Shown: piece by piece, positions 48,229 to 60,949 of the stretch
Layout: each line of letters starts with the position of its first letter
Position numbering within the stretch: the first letter of the stretch is position 1
NCBI RefSeq assembly: GCF_007679325.1
Contig: NZ_VEGI01000001.1
Location: 310,001 to 374,000 of the forward strand
From: Arthrobacter sp. U41
Lineage (GTDB): Bacteria; Actinomycetota; Actinomycetes; Actinomycetales; Micrococcaceae
Length of the DNA: 64,000 nucleotides
Direction: 5' to 3'
The notes under the pieces: model-generated
Seen by the model: only the letters and a program-made list of their open reading frames with translations
Databases searched by the model: none
What the model was told of the DNA's origin: nothing
Made by a program: the position numbers and the translations under genes

Positions 48229-48564
48229 TCAGCGCGGCGGACCGGGCTGTTTGTCGTCTATAAAATCTACCAGCGCGCGGCGCTGGTGAATTCCCAGGCC
48301 CCGGACCCGGCGTGATGCGGCAATCCCCAACTGGTCCATGATCGCCGCGGCACGCACCCGACCGATGCCAGGCAGCGCCTCCAGCAGTTCCACAATCCTC
48401 ATCCGGGCGATCGCGTCGTCGCTCTCACCGGCCTTGAGCAACTCCGCGATGGACAGCTTCCCCGACTTCAACCGGTCCTTGGCGTCGGCCCGGGTGGTTC
48501 TGGCGGCGGCGGCCTTGTTCAAGGCGTCGGCACGCTCCTGCGGAGTGAGGGGTCGCAAACTCAC
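48229..48564 (-). CDS. mihF: Integration host factor, actinobacterial type (mIHF)
   Basis: Nucleoid-associated DNA-binding protein essential in mycobacteria, unrelated to HU/IHF. 111 residues: a long helix (LTPQERADALNKAAAARTTR) then an H2TH-like DNA-binding part with the HhH signature LLEALPGIGRVRAAAIM. GTG 48564 follows GGGAGG at six bases. It heads the mihF-gmk-rpoZ-coaBC-metK-priA cluster and is separated by 192 bp from pyrF. Confidence 0.96.
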   Translation of the reverse strand: MSLRPLTPQERADALNKAAAARTTRADAKDRLKSGKLSIAELLKAGESDDAIARMRIVELLEALPGIGRVRAAAIMDQLGIAASRRVRGLGIHQRRALVDFIDDKQPGPPR

Positions 48565-48609
48565 TGAATGCCTCCCTGCATTGTCAGACGGACCGCACAA
48601 ACGGCCCGG

Positions 48610-48639
48610 CCGGACGGGGCCTGACATCGCCCCGGCCGG
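48610..48639 (-). other. Hairpin in the mihF 5' leader / pyrF 3' region
   Basis: CGGGGC (48615-48620) pairs with GCCCCG (48629-48634) around an 8-nt loop, extended by CCGG/CCGG outside a mismatch. It lies about 45 bp upstream of the mihF start. It could end pyrF transcripts or fold in the mihF leader; sequence alone does not decide. Confidence 0.4.
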
Positions 48640-48756
48640 TACCGCGGACTTGTCCTGAACCTACCGTCTGGATACCAAGGAAATCAATGGACGAATGGCC
48701 CGGTCCCAGCTTGTCCAAAGGTCGGGTGCTGGCGGCCGGGCCCCCGGATTGCGCCC

Positions 48757-49630
48757 TTAGACCGAGCGGAGCTCCTCGAGGGTCCGCTGCGCGGCGTCGC
48801 TCAGGTCCTGGATCCGCGGGCCGGCGCCAAGGATGTCCCGGCTGGAGGTCCCGAGCACCTGGCCGTACGCGCTGCCGAAGGTGCGGCGCAGGTCCGCCGC
48901 CGTCGCGCCCTGCGCACCGAGGCCCGGGGCCAGGATCGGGCCGCGCACGGCTGCGAGGTCCAGGTCCAGGTCCGTGAGCGCGGAGCCGACGGTTGCGCCA
49001 ACGACGAGGCCCGTGGAGCCCAGAGCCTCGCCGTCTTGACCGACGGCATACCGCTGGTTCTCCGCGGCTGCAGCCCGGACGATCCGGCGGGCCACGGAGT
49101 CCGCTCCGCCAACGTGCTGCACGGATGCGCCTTCCGGATTGGACGTCAGCGCCAGGACGAACACACCGCGCCCGCTCTGCGCCGCGAGGTCCAGGGCAGG
49201 CCGGAGTGATTCGAAGCCCAGGTACGGGCTCAGCGTGACCGAGTCGGCGGCCAGGGCGGAGCCGTCCCGCAGCCAGGCATCGGCGTAAGCGGCCATGGTG
49301 GAGCCGATGTCGCCACGCTTGGCGTCGGCAATGGTCAGGACCGACGCCTCCGCGGCCGCGGCGAGGACCCGCTCCAGCACAGCCATGCCGGCAGAGCCGT
49401 GGCGCTCATACAGCGCCACCTGGGGTTTCACCGCGGCAGCGAGCGAAGCCACGGCCTCCAGCGCGGTGAGGGAAAAGCGTTCCAGGCCGGCGACGTCGTC
49501 ATTCAGTCCCCAGCTGTGGAGCAGCGCCGGGTGCGGGTCGATTCCGACGCACAACGGTCCGCGGTCCGCCATGGCCCGGCCCAGCCGGGAGCCGAAAGAC
49601 TCCCGGCCGGCCGTATCCGCGGTGACGGCC

Positions 49631-49638
<8 letters not shown>
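48757..49638 (-). CDS. pyrF: Orotidine 5'-phosphate decarboxylase (type 2)
   Basis: Last step to UMP. 293 residues; the catalytic [15 protein letters not shown] matches the type 2 (about 280-residue) subfamily of actinobacteria. It overlaps carB by 8 bp. Last gene of the pyr operon. Confidence 0.97.
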
Positions 49639-53010
<3,372 letters not shown>

Positions 53011-53011
<1 letters not shown>

Positions 53012-54237
53012 TACTTCTTGTCCTCAGTCTTGGATTCGGTGGCAGTCTTTGTCTTTGACGAAGCAGTGTCCGCCATCAGCTGGATGAAACGGTCGAAGAG
53101 GTAGGCGGCGTCGTGCGGCCCGGAGGCGGCCTCGGGGTGGTACTGGACCGAGAAGGCCGGGATGTCCAGGCAGGACAGGCCCTCGACGACGTCGTCGTTG
53201 AGGCTTACATGGCTGACCTCGACGCGGCCGAAGCGCTCCTCGGGGGCCTGCGTGGCGCCGTCGAGCGGGGCGTCGACGGCGAAGCCGTGGTTCTGCGAGG
53301 TGATCTCCACTTTGCCGGTGCGGCGGTCCATGACGGGCTGGTTGATGCCGCGGTGGCCGTAGCGCAGTTTGTAGGTGCCGAAGCCCAGGGCGCGGCCCAG
53401 GATCTGGTTGCCGAAGCAGATCCCGAAGTACGGGATCTTCTCGTCCAGGACTGAACGGAGCAGCTTGACCTGGTTGTCGGCGGTGGCGGGGTCGCCGGGG
53501 CCGTTGGACATAAAGAAGCCGTCGGGGTTGACCGCCTGGACATCGGCCAGGGTGGCGGTGGCCGGCAGCACGTGCACGCGGACGCCGCGCTCGGCGAACC
53601 GGATGGGGGTCATCCGCTTGATGCCCAGATCGATGGCGGCGATGCTGAAGCGCGGCTCGCCGTCCCAGCCCCAGTCCTTGGGTTCCACGGTGTAGGCCTC
53701 GTCCACGCTGACTTCCTCGGCCAGGCGTGAGCCTTCCATCGGGGCACTCGCCAGGACGGTGTCCACGAGTTCCTTGTCCGTGGCGCGGACCGCGTCGCCG
53801 GAGAAGATGCCGGCGCGCATGGTTTTGTGTTCGCGCAGGTGCCGGGTGATGGCGCGGGTGTCCACACCCTGGATGCCGACGATTCCCTGTTCCAGCAGTT
53901 CGTCGTCCAGGGGACGTTCGGAGCGCCAGTTGGAGGGCCGGCGGGCGGCGTCGCGGACGATGTAGCCGGCCACCCAGATCCGCCGGGACTCGGCGTCGTC
54001 CTTGTTGACACCGGTGTTGCCGATGTGCGGGGCGGTCTGTACCACCAGCTGCCGGGCGTAGGAAGGGTCCGTGATGGTTTCCTGGTAGCCGGTCATGCCG
54101 GTCGCGAACACGGCTTCGCCGAGCGCGGTTCCGGTGGCGCCGTAGCTGGTCCCGCGGAAGATGCGGCCGTCCTCGAGGACGAGGGCCGCCGGGGTGGAGG
54201 CTGCTGCGGAAGATGTCATTTGGTTGGGGTCCGTCAC
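53011..54237 (-). CDS. carA: Carbamoyl phosphate synthase small subunit
   Basis: Glutamine amidotransferase subunit that passes ammonia to CarB. About 408 residues: CPSase small-chain domain ([18 protein letters not shown]) and class I amidotransferase domain with the Cys nucleophile in [16 protein letters not shown] and the His-Glu of VQYHPEA. A Lys/Thr-rich tail ([15 protein letters not shown]) ends the protein. GTG 54237 is chosen for GGAAAG upstream, 4 bp past the previous stop; an ATG at 54219 (MTSSAAAS) is an equally reasonable start. Confidence 0.96.
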
Positions 54238-54241
54238 GTTG

Positions 54242-54760
54242 TTACTTTCCACTATCGGCATTGGCCTGAGGGGCCGCGGGGATCAAATCTTGCAGGGCGT
54301 TGAGGAGGGTGGTTTTGTCGTCGGCGTGGCGGGTGCGGAAGCCGGAATCCAGTTCACGGCTGCCCAGCATCCAGCTGACCACCAGCAGTCCGTCTTTTTC
54401 GACGAATTTGCCGGCCATGCCGCTTTCCTGCCGCACCCCGGTGAGGCTGGCGGCCGGGATGAAGACCGGGCCGGCGCCGGACCGGTCGAACAGCACGCCC
54501 TCGGGGTGCACGCTGAGCTCGGCGTTGGTTCGGATGCCTAGGTTGTGGACGGCGATGCGGTCCAGCCAGTCACCGGCGGTGGTGGAGGCGACGTACTGCC
54601 CGTCCGCGACGGCCACCGCGGTGCCCAGTTCCGCGGGGATCGGGGGCAGAGGGTCGACGTCGGACTGGCGGCGCAGCCGGTTCCGCCAGCCGAACCAGAT
54701 CAGGGCCAGGGCGACGCCGATCAGGACCAGCGTGAAGATCAGGGAGAGTTCCTTGACCAT
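54242..54760 (-). CDS. Membrane-anchored PH-like domain protein of the pyr operon
   Basis: 172 residues. One N-terminal membrane helix ([18 protein letters not shown], about 7-24), then a soluble domain of about 140 residues with a PH-like pattern ([20 protein letters not shown] ... [10 protein letters not shown] ... [13 protein letters not shown]). It is always found, as far as I know, between pyrC and carA in these actinobacteria, yet has no assigned function. It shares a TGATG with pyrC and lies 4 bp before carA, so its dose is matched to the pathway enzymes. Confidence 0.88.
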   Translation of the reverse strand: MVKELSLIFTLVLIGVALALIWFGWRNRLRRQSDVDPLPPIPAELGTAVAVADGQYVASTTAGDWLDRIAVHNLGIRTNAELSVHPEGVLFDRSGAGPVFIPAASLTGVRQESGMAGKFVEKDGLLVVSWMLGSRELDSGFRTRHADDKTTLLNALQDLIPAAPQANADSGK

Positions 54761-56160
54761 CAGCTGCGGCCCGCCGCTGCGGTGCCGGTGTTCCCGGCGG
54801 GGTCGGATGTCTCCGGGAGCCAGCGGTAGGGGGTGTTGAGCTTGCCGTCGAGGACAGTGGGGTGGCCCTTGAAGAACGTGGCCACCACCTTGCCGGGCAG
54901 TTCCCGGCCGGCAAACGGAGAGTTACGTCCCATGGTTGCCATCTTAGAAGGGTCCACGGTCCAGCGCGCAGCCGGGTCCACGAGTGTGACGTTGGCGGGT
55001 TCGCCGGCGTCGAGCGGGCGGCCCTGGTCCTCCAGCCGGCCGATCGCGGCCGGGGCGGTGGAGGTGACGCGGGCAAAGTCGGCCCACCCCATCAGCCCGG
55101 TTTCGATCATGGTGTGCTGCACCACGGACAGGGCGGTTTCCAGCCCGGTCATGCCCATGGCGGCCTGGGCCCACTCGCATTCCTTGTGCTCGCTGGGGTG
55201 CGGTGCGTGGTCGGTGCCGACGACGTCGATGGTGCCGTCGGCCAGCGCGGCGCGCAGGGCCTGGACATCGGCGTCGGTGCGCAGCGGCGGGTTGACCTTG
55301 TAGACGGGGTCGTAGCTGCGGGCGAGTTCGTCGGTCAGCCAGAGGTGGTGCGGCGTGACCTCGGCCGTGACGTTGACGCCGCGGGATTTGGCCCAGCGGA
55401 TGATCTCGACAGATCCTGCGGTGGAGACGTGGCAGACGTGCAGCCGCGATCCGACGTGCTGGGCGAGCAGCACGTCGCGGGCAATGATGCTTTCCTCGGC
55501 AACGGCGGGCCAGCCCGTGAGGCCGAGGACGGCGGAGACTTCGCCTTCGTTCATCTGCGCGCCGGCGGTGAGCCGGGGTTCCTGCGCGTGCTGGGCCACC
55601 ACGCCGTCGAACGCTTTGACGTATTCCAGCGCGCGGCGCATGAGCACGGGGTCGTGGACGCAGATGCCGTCGTCGGAGAACACCCGCACGTGGGCGCGGG
55701 AGTCCGCCATCGCACCGAGTTCGGCCAGCTGCTCCCCCGCCAGGCCGACGGTGACGGCGCCCACCGGGCGGACGTCCACCCAGCCGGCGGTGCGGCCCAG
55801 GGTGAGGACCTGTTCGACGACGCCGGCGGTGTCCGCCACCGGTGTGCTGTTGGCCATCGCGTGCACGGCCGTGTAGCCGCCCAGGGCCGCGGCACGCGTT
55901 CCGGTTTCGACCGTTTCGGCGTCTTCGCGGCCGGGTTCGCGCAGGTGGGTGTGGATGTCCACCATGCCGGGCAGGGCGACGAGTCCGGCGGCCTCAATTA
56001 CTGTTGCGTTCCTCACCCCGGAGCCGTCGGCGGACAGGTTCTGTCCGCGTGCGGCGATGATCCCGTCGCGGATCAGAAGGTCCTCGGGGGCTCCGCCGAG
56101 GATGGCGGCGCCGCGGATCAGGTAGGCGCCGGTGCCTGCGTCCTGTTGCTGTGATGCCAT
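54760..56160 (-). CDS. pyrC: Dihydroorotase
   Basis: Cyclises N-carbamoyl-aspartate to dihydroorotate. 466 residues, class I amidohydrolase: metal ligands in MVDIHTHLREPG, substrate Asn in AMANSTP, His in VCHVSTAGS and the catalytic Asp in GTDHAPH. It overlaps pyrB by 1 bp, enabling coupling and possibly a PyrB-PyrC complex. Confidence 0.97.
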   Translation of the reverse strand: MASQQQDAGTGAYLIRGAAILGGAPEDLLIRDGIIAARGQNLSADGSGVRNATVIEAAGLVALPGMVDIHTHLREPGREDAETVETGTRAAALGGYTAVHAMANSTPVADTAGVVEQVLTLGRTAGWVDVRPVGAVTVGLAGEQLAELGAMADSRAHVRVFSDDGICVHDPVLMRRALEYVKAFDGVVAQHAQEPRLTAGAQMNEGEVSAVLGLTGWPAVAEESIIARDVLLAQHVGSRLHVCHVSTAGSVEIIRWAKSRGVNVTAEVTPHHLWLTDELARSYDPVYKVNPPLRTDADVQALRAALADGTIDVVGTDHAPHPSEHKECEWAQAAMGMTGLETALSVVQHTMIETGLMGWADFARVTSTAPAAIGRLEDQGRPLDAGEPANVTLVDPAARWTVDPSKMATMGRNSPFAGRELPGKVVATFFKGHPTVLDGKLNTPYRWLPETSDPAGNTGTAAAGRS

Positions 56161-57203
56161 TAGTGGCTCTCCTTGGGGGCATGGGCGGAGGTGTTCTCTG
56201 CGGAGTGGAATCGGGTGGTGCCGGCGTGGGCCGCCGGCTCGCGGGTGTCGCCGGAGAGCAGCAGATAGAGGGCCGCCATCCGGATGGACACGCCGTTGCG
56301 GACCTGTGCCAGCACCGTGGAGCGCGGCGAATCGGCCGCGGCGGACGAGATCTCCAGGCCGCGGTTCATCGGCCCGGGGTGCATGATGATCGTGTCCTTC
56401 AGGCCCAGACCGTCCAGGGCACGGAGCCTGTTGTCATCGAAGCCCCAGCGGCGTGAGTATTCGCGGGTGGTCGGGAAGAAGGAGGCGTTCATCCGTTCGC
56501 CCTGGACGCGCAGCATCATCATCGCGTCGACGCCCTTGGCGAGGGTCTCGTCGAGGTCGTAGCTGACGGTGCACGGCCACTTTTCGACGCCGATCGGCAG
56601 CAGCGTCGGCGGGGCCACCAGGGTGACCTCGGCACCGAGGGTGCGCAGCAGCCACACGTTGGAGCGGGCCACCCGGGAGTGCAGCACGTCCCCGGCGATC
56701 GCGACCCGCATCCCCGTGAGGTCCGCGCCCGCGGACGGGGTACCGGCCAGCTTGGACCAGTGCCGGCGCATCGTGAAGGCATCCAGCAGCGCCTGGGTGG
56801 GGTGTTCGTGCGTGCCGTCGCCGGCGTTGATGACGGCGGCGTCGATCCAGTCCGTGGCGGCGAGCCGGTGCGGGGCGCCGGAGGCCCAGTGCCGGATGAC
56901 CACGGCGTCGGCGCCCATCGCGGAGAGCGTCTGGGCCGTGTCTTTCAGGGATTCGCCCTTGGAGACCGAGGAGCCCTTCGCCGCGAAGTTGATGACGTCG
57001 GCGGAGAGCCGTTTGGCGGCCGCCTCGAAGGAGATGCGGGTGCGCGTGGAGTCCTCGAAGAACAGGTTGACCACCGTGCGGCCGCGCAGCGTGGGAAGTT
57101 TCTTGACCTCACGCTCCCCCACGGCCGCCATTTCCTCGGCGGTGTCGAGGATGCGGACGGCATCGGACAGGCTCAGGTCTTCCGTGGAGAGCAGGTGCCT
57201 CAT
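56160..57203 (-). CDS. pyrB: Aspartate carbamoyltransferase catalytic subunit
   Basis: Joins carbamoyl phosphate and aspartate. 347 residues; carbamoyl-phosphate loop [13 protein letters not shown], the [10 protein letters not shown] motif and [10 protein letters not shown] are all present. A C-terminal extension of about 30 residues follows the fold. There is no pyrI, as usual in actinobacteria. Its ATG overlaps the pyrR stop (ATGA). Confidence 0.98.
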   Translation of the reverse strand: MRHLLSTEDLSLSDAVRILDTAEEMAAVGEREVKKLPTLRGRTVVNLFFEDSTRTRISFEAAAKRLSADVINFAAKGSSVSKGESLKDTAQTLSAMGADAVVIRHWASGAPHRLAATDWIDAAVINAGDGTHEHPTQALLDAFTMRRHWSKLAGTPSAGADLTGMRVAIAGDVLHSRVARSNVWLLRTLGAEVTLVAPPTLLPIGVEKWPCTVSYDLDETLAKGVDAMMMLRVQGERMNASFFPTTREYSRRWGFDDNRLRALDGLGLKDTIIMHPGPMNRGLEISSAAADSPRSTVLAQVRNGVSIRMAALYLLLSGDTREPAAHAGTTRFHSAENTSAHAPKESH

Positions 57204-57799
57204 GCGGTGGCCTCAATGACCACTTCATTGACGGGCACGCCGTCCACCGCGTCGGTTTCGGCAAGCCGGACCCGGACTTTCTCGGCGGAGGATGTGGGGA
57301 GGTTCTTGCCGACGTGGTCAGCGCGGATGGGCAGTTCCCGGTGGCCGCGGTCGATCAGCACCGCGAGGCGGACAATGCGCGGCCGGCCCAGGTCGATGAT
57401 CGCGTCCAGGGCGGCCCGGATGGTCCGGCCCGAATACAGGACATCATCGATCAACACCACGACTTTGTTGTCGATGCCGGTGCGCGGCAGCTGGGTGGGG
57501 TACGGCGGGCGCATGGCCTGGTGCGAGAGATCGTCGCGGAACATGGTCACATCCAGCTGGCCGACGATCGCTGCGGGGTCCACGGTGGGATCGGCGGCGG
57601 CAATTTTCGCGGCGAGCCGGACGGCGAGGGGGTAGCCCCTGCGCGGGATGCCCAACAGGACCAGGTCCTGGGAGCCCTTGTTGGACTCGAGGATCTCATG
57701 GGCGATACGAGTGAGTGCACGGTCGATGTCCGCCTGGCTGAGTACCACTCGGGTGAGTACAACCTTGGCCGGAACCGGTGCTTCTGGAACAGAAGTCAA
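57200..57799 (-). CDS. pyrR: PyrR: pyr operon RNA-binding regulator / uracil phosphoribosyltransferase
   Basis: Binds UMP/UTP and the pyr mRNA to repress expression; some members also convert uracil to UMP. About 199 residues, PRPP motif [14 protein letters not shown] (about 115-128). The likely start is a TTG at 57799 (fMet-Thr-Ser-Val-Pro) because GGGGAG lies upstream; a GTG at 57826 would include that site inside the gene. First gene of the operon, with a candidate promoter and a hairpin at its ribosome site. Confidence 0.95.
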   Translation of the reverse strand: MTSVPEAPVPAKVVLTRVVLSQADIDRALTRIAHEILESNKGSQDLVLLGIPRRGYPLAVRLAAKIAAADPTVDPAAIVGQLDVTMFRDDLSHQAMRPPYPTQLPRTGIDNKVVVLIDDVLYSGRTIRAALDAIIDLGRPRIVRLAVLIDRGHRELPIRADHVGKNLPTSSAEKVRVRLAETDAVDGVPVNEVVIEATA

Positions 57800-57815
57800 C
57801 GCTCGTCTCCCCTTT

Positions 57816-57833
57816 CCCCGCCTCACGGGACGG
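57816..57833 (-). promoter_or_regulatory. Hairpin before the pyrR ribosome site (possible PyrR target)
   Basis: On the minus strand CCGTCCCGTGAGGCGGGG can form a short stem (CCCG/CGGG) immediately before the GGGGAG ribosome site. In mycobacteria PyrR represses translation by binding a stem-loop near the ribosome site. Placement fits that model; binding is inferred. Confidence 0.45.
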
Positions 57834-57834
57834 A

Positions 57835-57862
57835 ATTAAAAAAGGATTGTTTGCCCTCTCAA
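57835..57862 (-). promoter_or_regulatory. Candidate pyr operon promoter
   Basis: Minus strand TTGAGA (57862-57857), 16-bp spacer, TTTAAT (57840-57835). It is about 36 bp before the TTG start and 1 bp upstream of the possible PyrR hairpin. Confidence 0.55.
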
Positions 57863-57935
57863 ATTACCACAGCGGCATCGGCGCCCCGGCGGCGCCGGCA
57901 TGCGTTTAAGCTCACACGGACATAGGCTCGAGTCC

Positions 57936-59201
57936 ATGACGACGAACGAGCCGCGGCCGGGACAAGACCACCTCGGCTACTCCCCCGGCCAGCGGCCGCT
58001 GCCCCAGCAGGCCAACCCGACGTGGCTGGGGCATGTCCAGCCGGAGTACTACCGGCAGGCGCCGCCGAACGACGCGGGCCGGTTCCAGCCGGTCGCACCG
58101 CCGGCCCCTCCCGCGGCCCGTCGCGGCCGCAGTTCGGCGGGCGCATCGGGGCTGCTGCTGGTCGGCGGTTTCCTTGCGTTCCTCAGCCTCTTCCTGGTCC
58201 TCCCCTTCCTCTTGGGCAGCACCGGAATCCCCGGCTTCGTCATTGGTTTCATCGCCTCGCTCATTCCCCTGGGGACGGTGCTGCTGACGGTGCGGTTCAT
58301 CGACCGCTGGGAACCCGAGCCGCGGTCGCTGCTGCTGTTCGCCTTCATCTGGGGAGCCGTGGTCTCCATTGCCGTAACCATGCTCCTGCAGCCCTATTTC
58401 TCGCTCATCGCGGGGCCCGCCTCGGGGCTGGACTATACAACGTTTGCCGTCACGGTCCAGGCGCCGGTGGTGGAGGAATTCGCCAAGGCGCTGGGGCTGC
58501 TGTTGCTCCTGCTCTTCGCCCGGAAACACTTCGACGGGCCGGTCGACGGGGTAGTGTTCGCGTTCACCATCGCGGCCGGCTTCGCGTTCACCGAGAACAT
58601 CCTCTATTTCGGCCGCGCGATCGCCGAGTCCAGCGACCCCGGCACGGAACTGGCGGTGGTGTTCTTCCTCCGCGGCGTGATGTCACCGTTCGCGCACGCC
58701 ATCTTCACGGGCACCACCGGGCTGATCATGGGCCTCGCCGCACGCCGCTGGCACAACGGGCTGTCCGTGCTGGCGTTCTTCGTGGGCCTGGTCCCCGCGA
58801 TGCTGCTGCACAGCGCCTGGAACAGCATGGGGGCGGACTTCCTGGCCCAGTACGTTCTGGTGCAGGTGCCGATCTTCCTGCTGGCGGTACTCGTGATCGT
58901 GCTGCTGCGGGTCGCGGAGCGCCGGCTCACCCGCCAGCGGCTCAAGGAATACGCGGCGGCGGGCTGGTTCACCGCCGCCGAGGTGGAAATGCTGGCCACC
59001 AGCGCCGGCCGTCGCTCGGCCCTGCGCTGGGCCCAATCGATCGGCCGGGGCCCGCAGATGAAGGCCTTCCTCCATGCCGCCACCCAGCTCGCCTTCACCA
59101 GGCAGCGGATCCTCAGCGGCCGCGACGTGCCGGAACACCAGCTCGAGGAGCGCCACCAGCTTGCCGGGATCGCCGCCCTCCGGTCCGCCGTCCTGCGCTA
59201 G
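57936..59201 (+). CDS. PrsW family intramembrane metalloprotease
   Basis: Multi-pass protease of the type that cleaves anti-sigma factors. 421 residues: a Pro/Gly/Gln-rich cytoplasmic start (about 1-70), then eight or more membrane helices. Active-site motifs are VVEEFAKALGLL (EExxK), FAFTENILYFGRA, MSPFAHAIFTGTTG and LLHSAWNSMG. ATG 57936; its ribosome site is weak. No sigma or anti-sigma gene is adjacent, so the substrate is unknown. The last codons and the stop lie in the first unit of an 11-unit repeat. Confidence 0.9.
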   Translation: MTTNEPRPGQDHLGYSPGQRPLPQQANPTWLGHVQPEYYRQAPPNDAGRFQPVAPPAPPAARRGRSSAGASGLLLVGGFLAFLSLFLVLPFLLGSTGIPGFVIGFIASLIPLGTVLLTVRFIDRWEPEPRSLLLFAFIWGAVVSIAVTMLLQPYFSLIAGPASGLDYTTFAVTVQAPVVEEFAKALGLLLLLLFARKHFDGPVDGVVFAFTIAAGFAFTENILYFGRAIAESSDPGTELAVVFFLRGVMSPFAHAIFTGTTGLIMGLAARRWHNGLSVLAFFVGLVPAMLLHSAWNSMGADFLAQYVLVQVPIFLLAVLVIVLLRVAERRLTRQRLKEYAAAGWFTAAEVEMLATSAGRRSALRWAQSIGRGPQMKAFLHAATQLAFTRQRILSGRDVPEHQLEERHQLAGIAALRSAVLR

Positions 59202-59340
59202 CCGTCCTGCGCCGGTGGTTCTGCGCTGGCCGTCCTGCGCCGGCTGTTCTGCGCTAGCCGTCCTGCGCCGGCGGTTCTGCGCCGGCCGTACTGCGCTATC
59301 CGTCCTGCGCCGGCCGTACTGAGCTGGCGGCCCTGAGCAG
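59187..59340. repeat. Eleven-unit 14-bp tandem array (minisatellite)
   Basis: Eleven consecutive 14-bp units based on GCCGTCCTGCGCYR run from 59187 to 59340 without a gap. Units 2, 4 and 6 are identical. The first unit codes the end of PrsW and its TAG; the array ends 19 bp before the end of the convergent serine hydrolase gene. As 14 is not a multiple of three, copy change does not keep frame, but it lies after the stop. Confidence 0.95.
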
Positions 59341-59358
59341 CTCACCGCCACGTGCGCA

Positions 59359-60339
59359 TTAACGCGCTGCCAGTTCCCGCAGCAGCCCGAACCCCTGACG
59401 ATCGACAGATGCTGCCGTGGCGGAGAGCAGCACGACCCCGGCCCCCGCCTCCCGGTCCAGGCCGATCCAGCTGCTGAATCCGCCCGTGCCGCCGTTGTGC
59501 CAGGTGATCCGGCGCCCGTTGGCCTCCAGAGTCAGCCAGGCGGCGCCGATGCGCAGGGCCGGCCCGGCGAAGGTGGCCACCGGGTCAAGGGCGGAGCGGC
59601 CCGGGGCGGAGCCGTCCAGGAGCGCCCCGGCGAGCCGGGCAAGGTCCTGGATGGCCGCGCGGATCCCGCCCGCCGGGGCCAGGGCCTCGCCGGTCCAGGG
59701 CTTCCGTGGCCGGCCCCGCCGGCTGGTACCGATCAGGGCGTCCGGGCCTAATTCGCCGGGGGTCGCCGGCATGTAGAAGGAGTCGAGTGCCAGCGGCCCG
59801 GAAAGGCGTGCGGCAACGAGGTCCCGGTAACTCATCCCCGCACCGGCCGCGACCGCGTGGCCCAGGAGTTCGAAGCCGAGATTGGAGTACCGGGGCCGGG
59901 GCCGGCGCAGCCGGGCCGCGCGGGCCTGCGCCAGCAGTTCCGCCAGGCTCTCTCCGTACGGGTTCTCCCCGTGCAAGAGGAACGACGCCGTGCGCCTGGT
60001 CTGAGAGGCGGACCCGGGTAGTGCCGGCGCCAGCCGGGGCAGCCCGGAAGCATGCAGGCTCAAGGAGCCTAGGCTGACGCCCGCCGCGGGGCAATCGCCC
60101 AGCGGAAGCAGGTCTCCGAGCGGCGTGGCCGGGGAAAGTTCGCGCCGCCCGCACGCGTCCGCATAGAGCAGGCCGGTGATTCCCTTGGAGATCGAGCCAA
60201 TTTCGAAGTCGGAGTGCGGGGGGACGCCGCCAAGCGCCACCGCCGTCTCCCCGCCGGCAATGGCGGCCGCGGCGAACCGTGGATGCCTGGGCCCCAGCCG
60301 GGTACGGAGTGTCGCCTCGAGCGCGGGGTTGGTGTCCAC
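59359..60339 (-). CDS. Serine hydrolase (beta-lactamase class C / penicillin-binding-like)
   Basis: 326 residues. SxxK motif SISK in FEIGSISKGITG (about residues 43-54), YxN motif in YSNLGFELLG and the HxG-like HNGGTGG. There is no signal peptide, so it is probably a cytoplasmic esterase or peptidase rather than a secreted beta-lactamase. GTG 60339 (VDTNPALEATL) is used; the open frame to 60486 is a low-complexity Arg/Pro stretch made by a 12-bp repeat (60367-60390). Convergent with prsW. Confidence 0.85.
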   Translation of the reverse strand: MDTNPALEATLRTRLGPRHPRFAAAAIAGGETAVALGGVPPHSDFEIGSISKGITGLLYADACGRRELSPATPLGDLLPLGDCPAAGVSLGSLSLHASGLPRLAPALPGSASQTRRTASFLLHGENPYGESLAELLAQARAARLRRPRPRYSNLGFELLGHAVAAGAGMSYRDLVAARLSGPLALDSFYMPATPGELGPDALIGTSRRGRPRKPWTGEALAPAGGIRAAIQDLARLAGALLDGSAPGRSALDPVATFAGPALRIGAAWLTLEANGRRITWHNGGTGGFSSWIGLDREAGAGVVLLSATAASVDRQGFGLLRELAAR

Positions 60340-60488
60340 CCGCCTACAATATCCGCGGCGCCAGCGCCGGTGGAAGGGCCGGCGGAAGGGCCGGCGCCAA
60401 CGCCCGGCCCCGGTGGAAGCCCGGGTGGACGCGCCGGTGATAGGGCCCGGTCGAGGTGCCGGCCGAGGGTCTGACCGGAGACACAAAA

Positions 60489-60518
60489 AACCCCGCCCGG
60501 GACAACCCGGGCGGGGTT
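60489..60518. terminator. Intrinsic terminator after nusB
   Basis: Perfect 13-bp stem AACCCCGCCCGGG (60489-60501) with CCCGGGCGGGGTT (60506-60518), ACAA loop, followed on the minus strand by TTTT. It lies 20 bp past the nusB stop. Confidence 0.95.
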
Positions 60519-60538
60519 CTTCGCAGAAACGTGGCAGG

Positions 60539-60949
60539 TCAGGCGAGCAGCGAAGGCTTCAGCTGCTGCAGGCGGCCCAGCAGGCCGTTGATGAACTGCG
60601 GCGATTCGTCCGTGGAGAGGGTCTTGGCAAGCGCCACGGCCTCACTGACGGCTACGCCGTCGGGGACGTCGTCGTTGTAGAGCAGTTCCCAGGTGCCGAT
60701 CCGCAGGATGATGCGGTCCACGGACGGCATCCGCTCCAGCGTCCAGCCCTGCGAGTAGGTTTCCAGGAACTCGTCAATCGCCACCTGGTGGGAGACGACG
60801 CCCTCCACGATCTCGAGGGTGTACGGGTTGACGATCTGGTCCGTCTGCTCGCGGCGGGACTTCAGTACATCGAACGCCGAGACGGAACGCTGCTCCGCCT
60901 CGAAGAGAACCTCAAGGGCCCGGTTACGGGCCTTACCGCGTGCACTCAC
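60539..60949 (-). CDS. nusB: Transcription antitermination factor NusB
   Basis: RNA-binding factor of the rRNA antitermination complex with NusE (S10). 136 residues, all helical (KARNRALEVLFEAEQRSVSA ... DESPQFINGLLGRL). The GTG at 60949 shares its G with the efp stop TAG, so the two are translationally coupled. Confidence 0.96.
   Translation of the reverse strand: MSARGKARNRALEVLFEAEQRSVSAFDVLKSRREQTDQIVNPYTLEIVEGVVSHQVAIDEFLETYSQGWTLERMPSVDRIILRIGTWELLYNDDVPDGVAVSEAVALAKTLSTDESPQFINGLLGRLQQLKPSLLA

Noticed and set aside
59187..59340. CRISPR array
   Set aside because: Units are contiguous 14-mers with no spacers and no cas genes nearby.
60340..60486. N-terminal extension of the serine hydrolase
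   Set aside because: Arg/Pro low-complexity from a 12-bp repeat; also runs to the nusB terminator.
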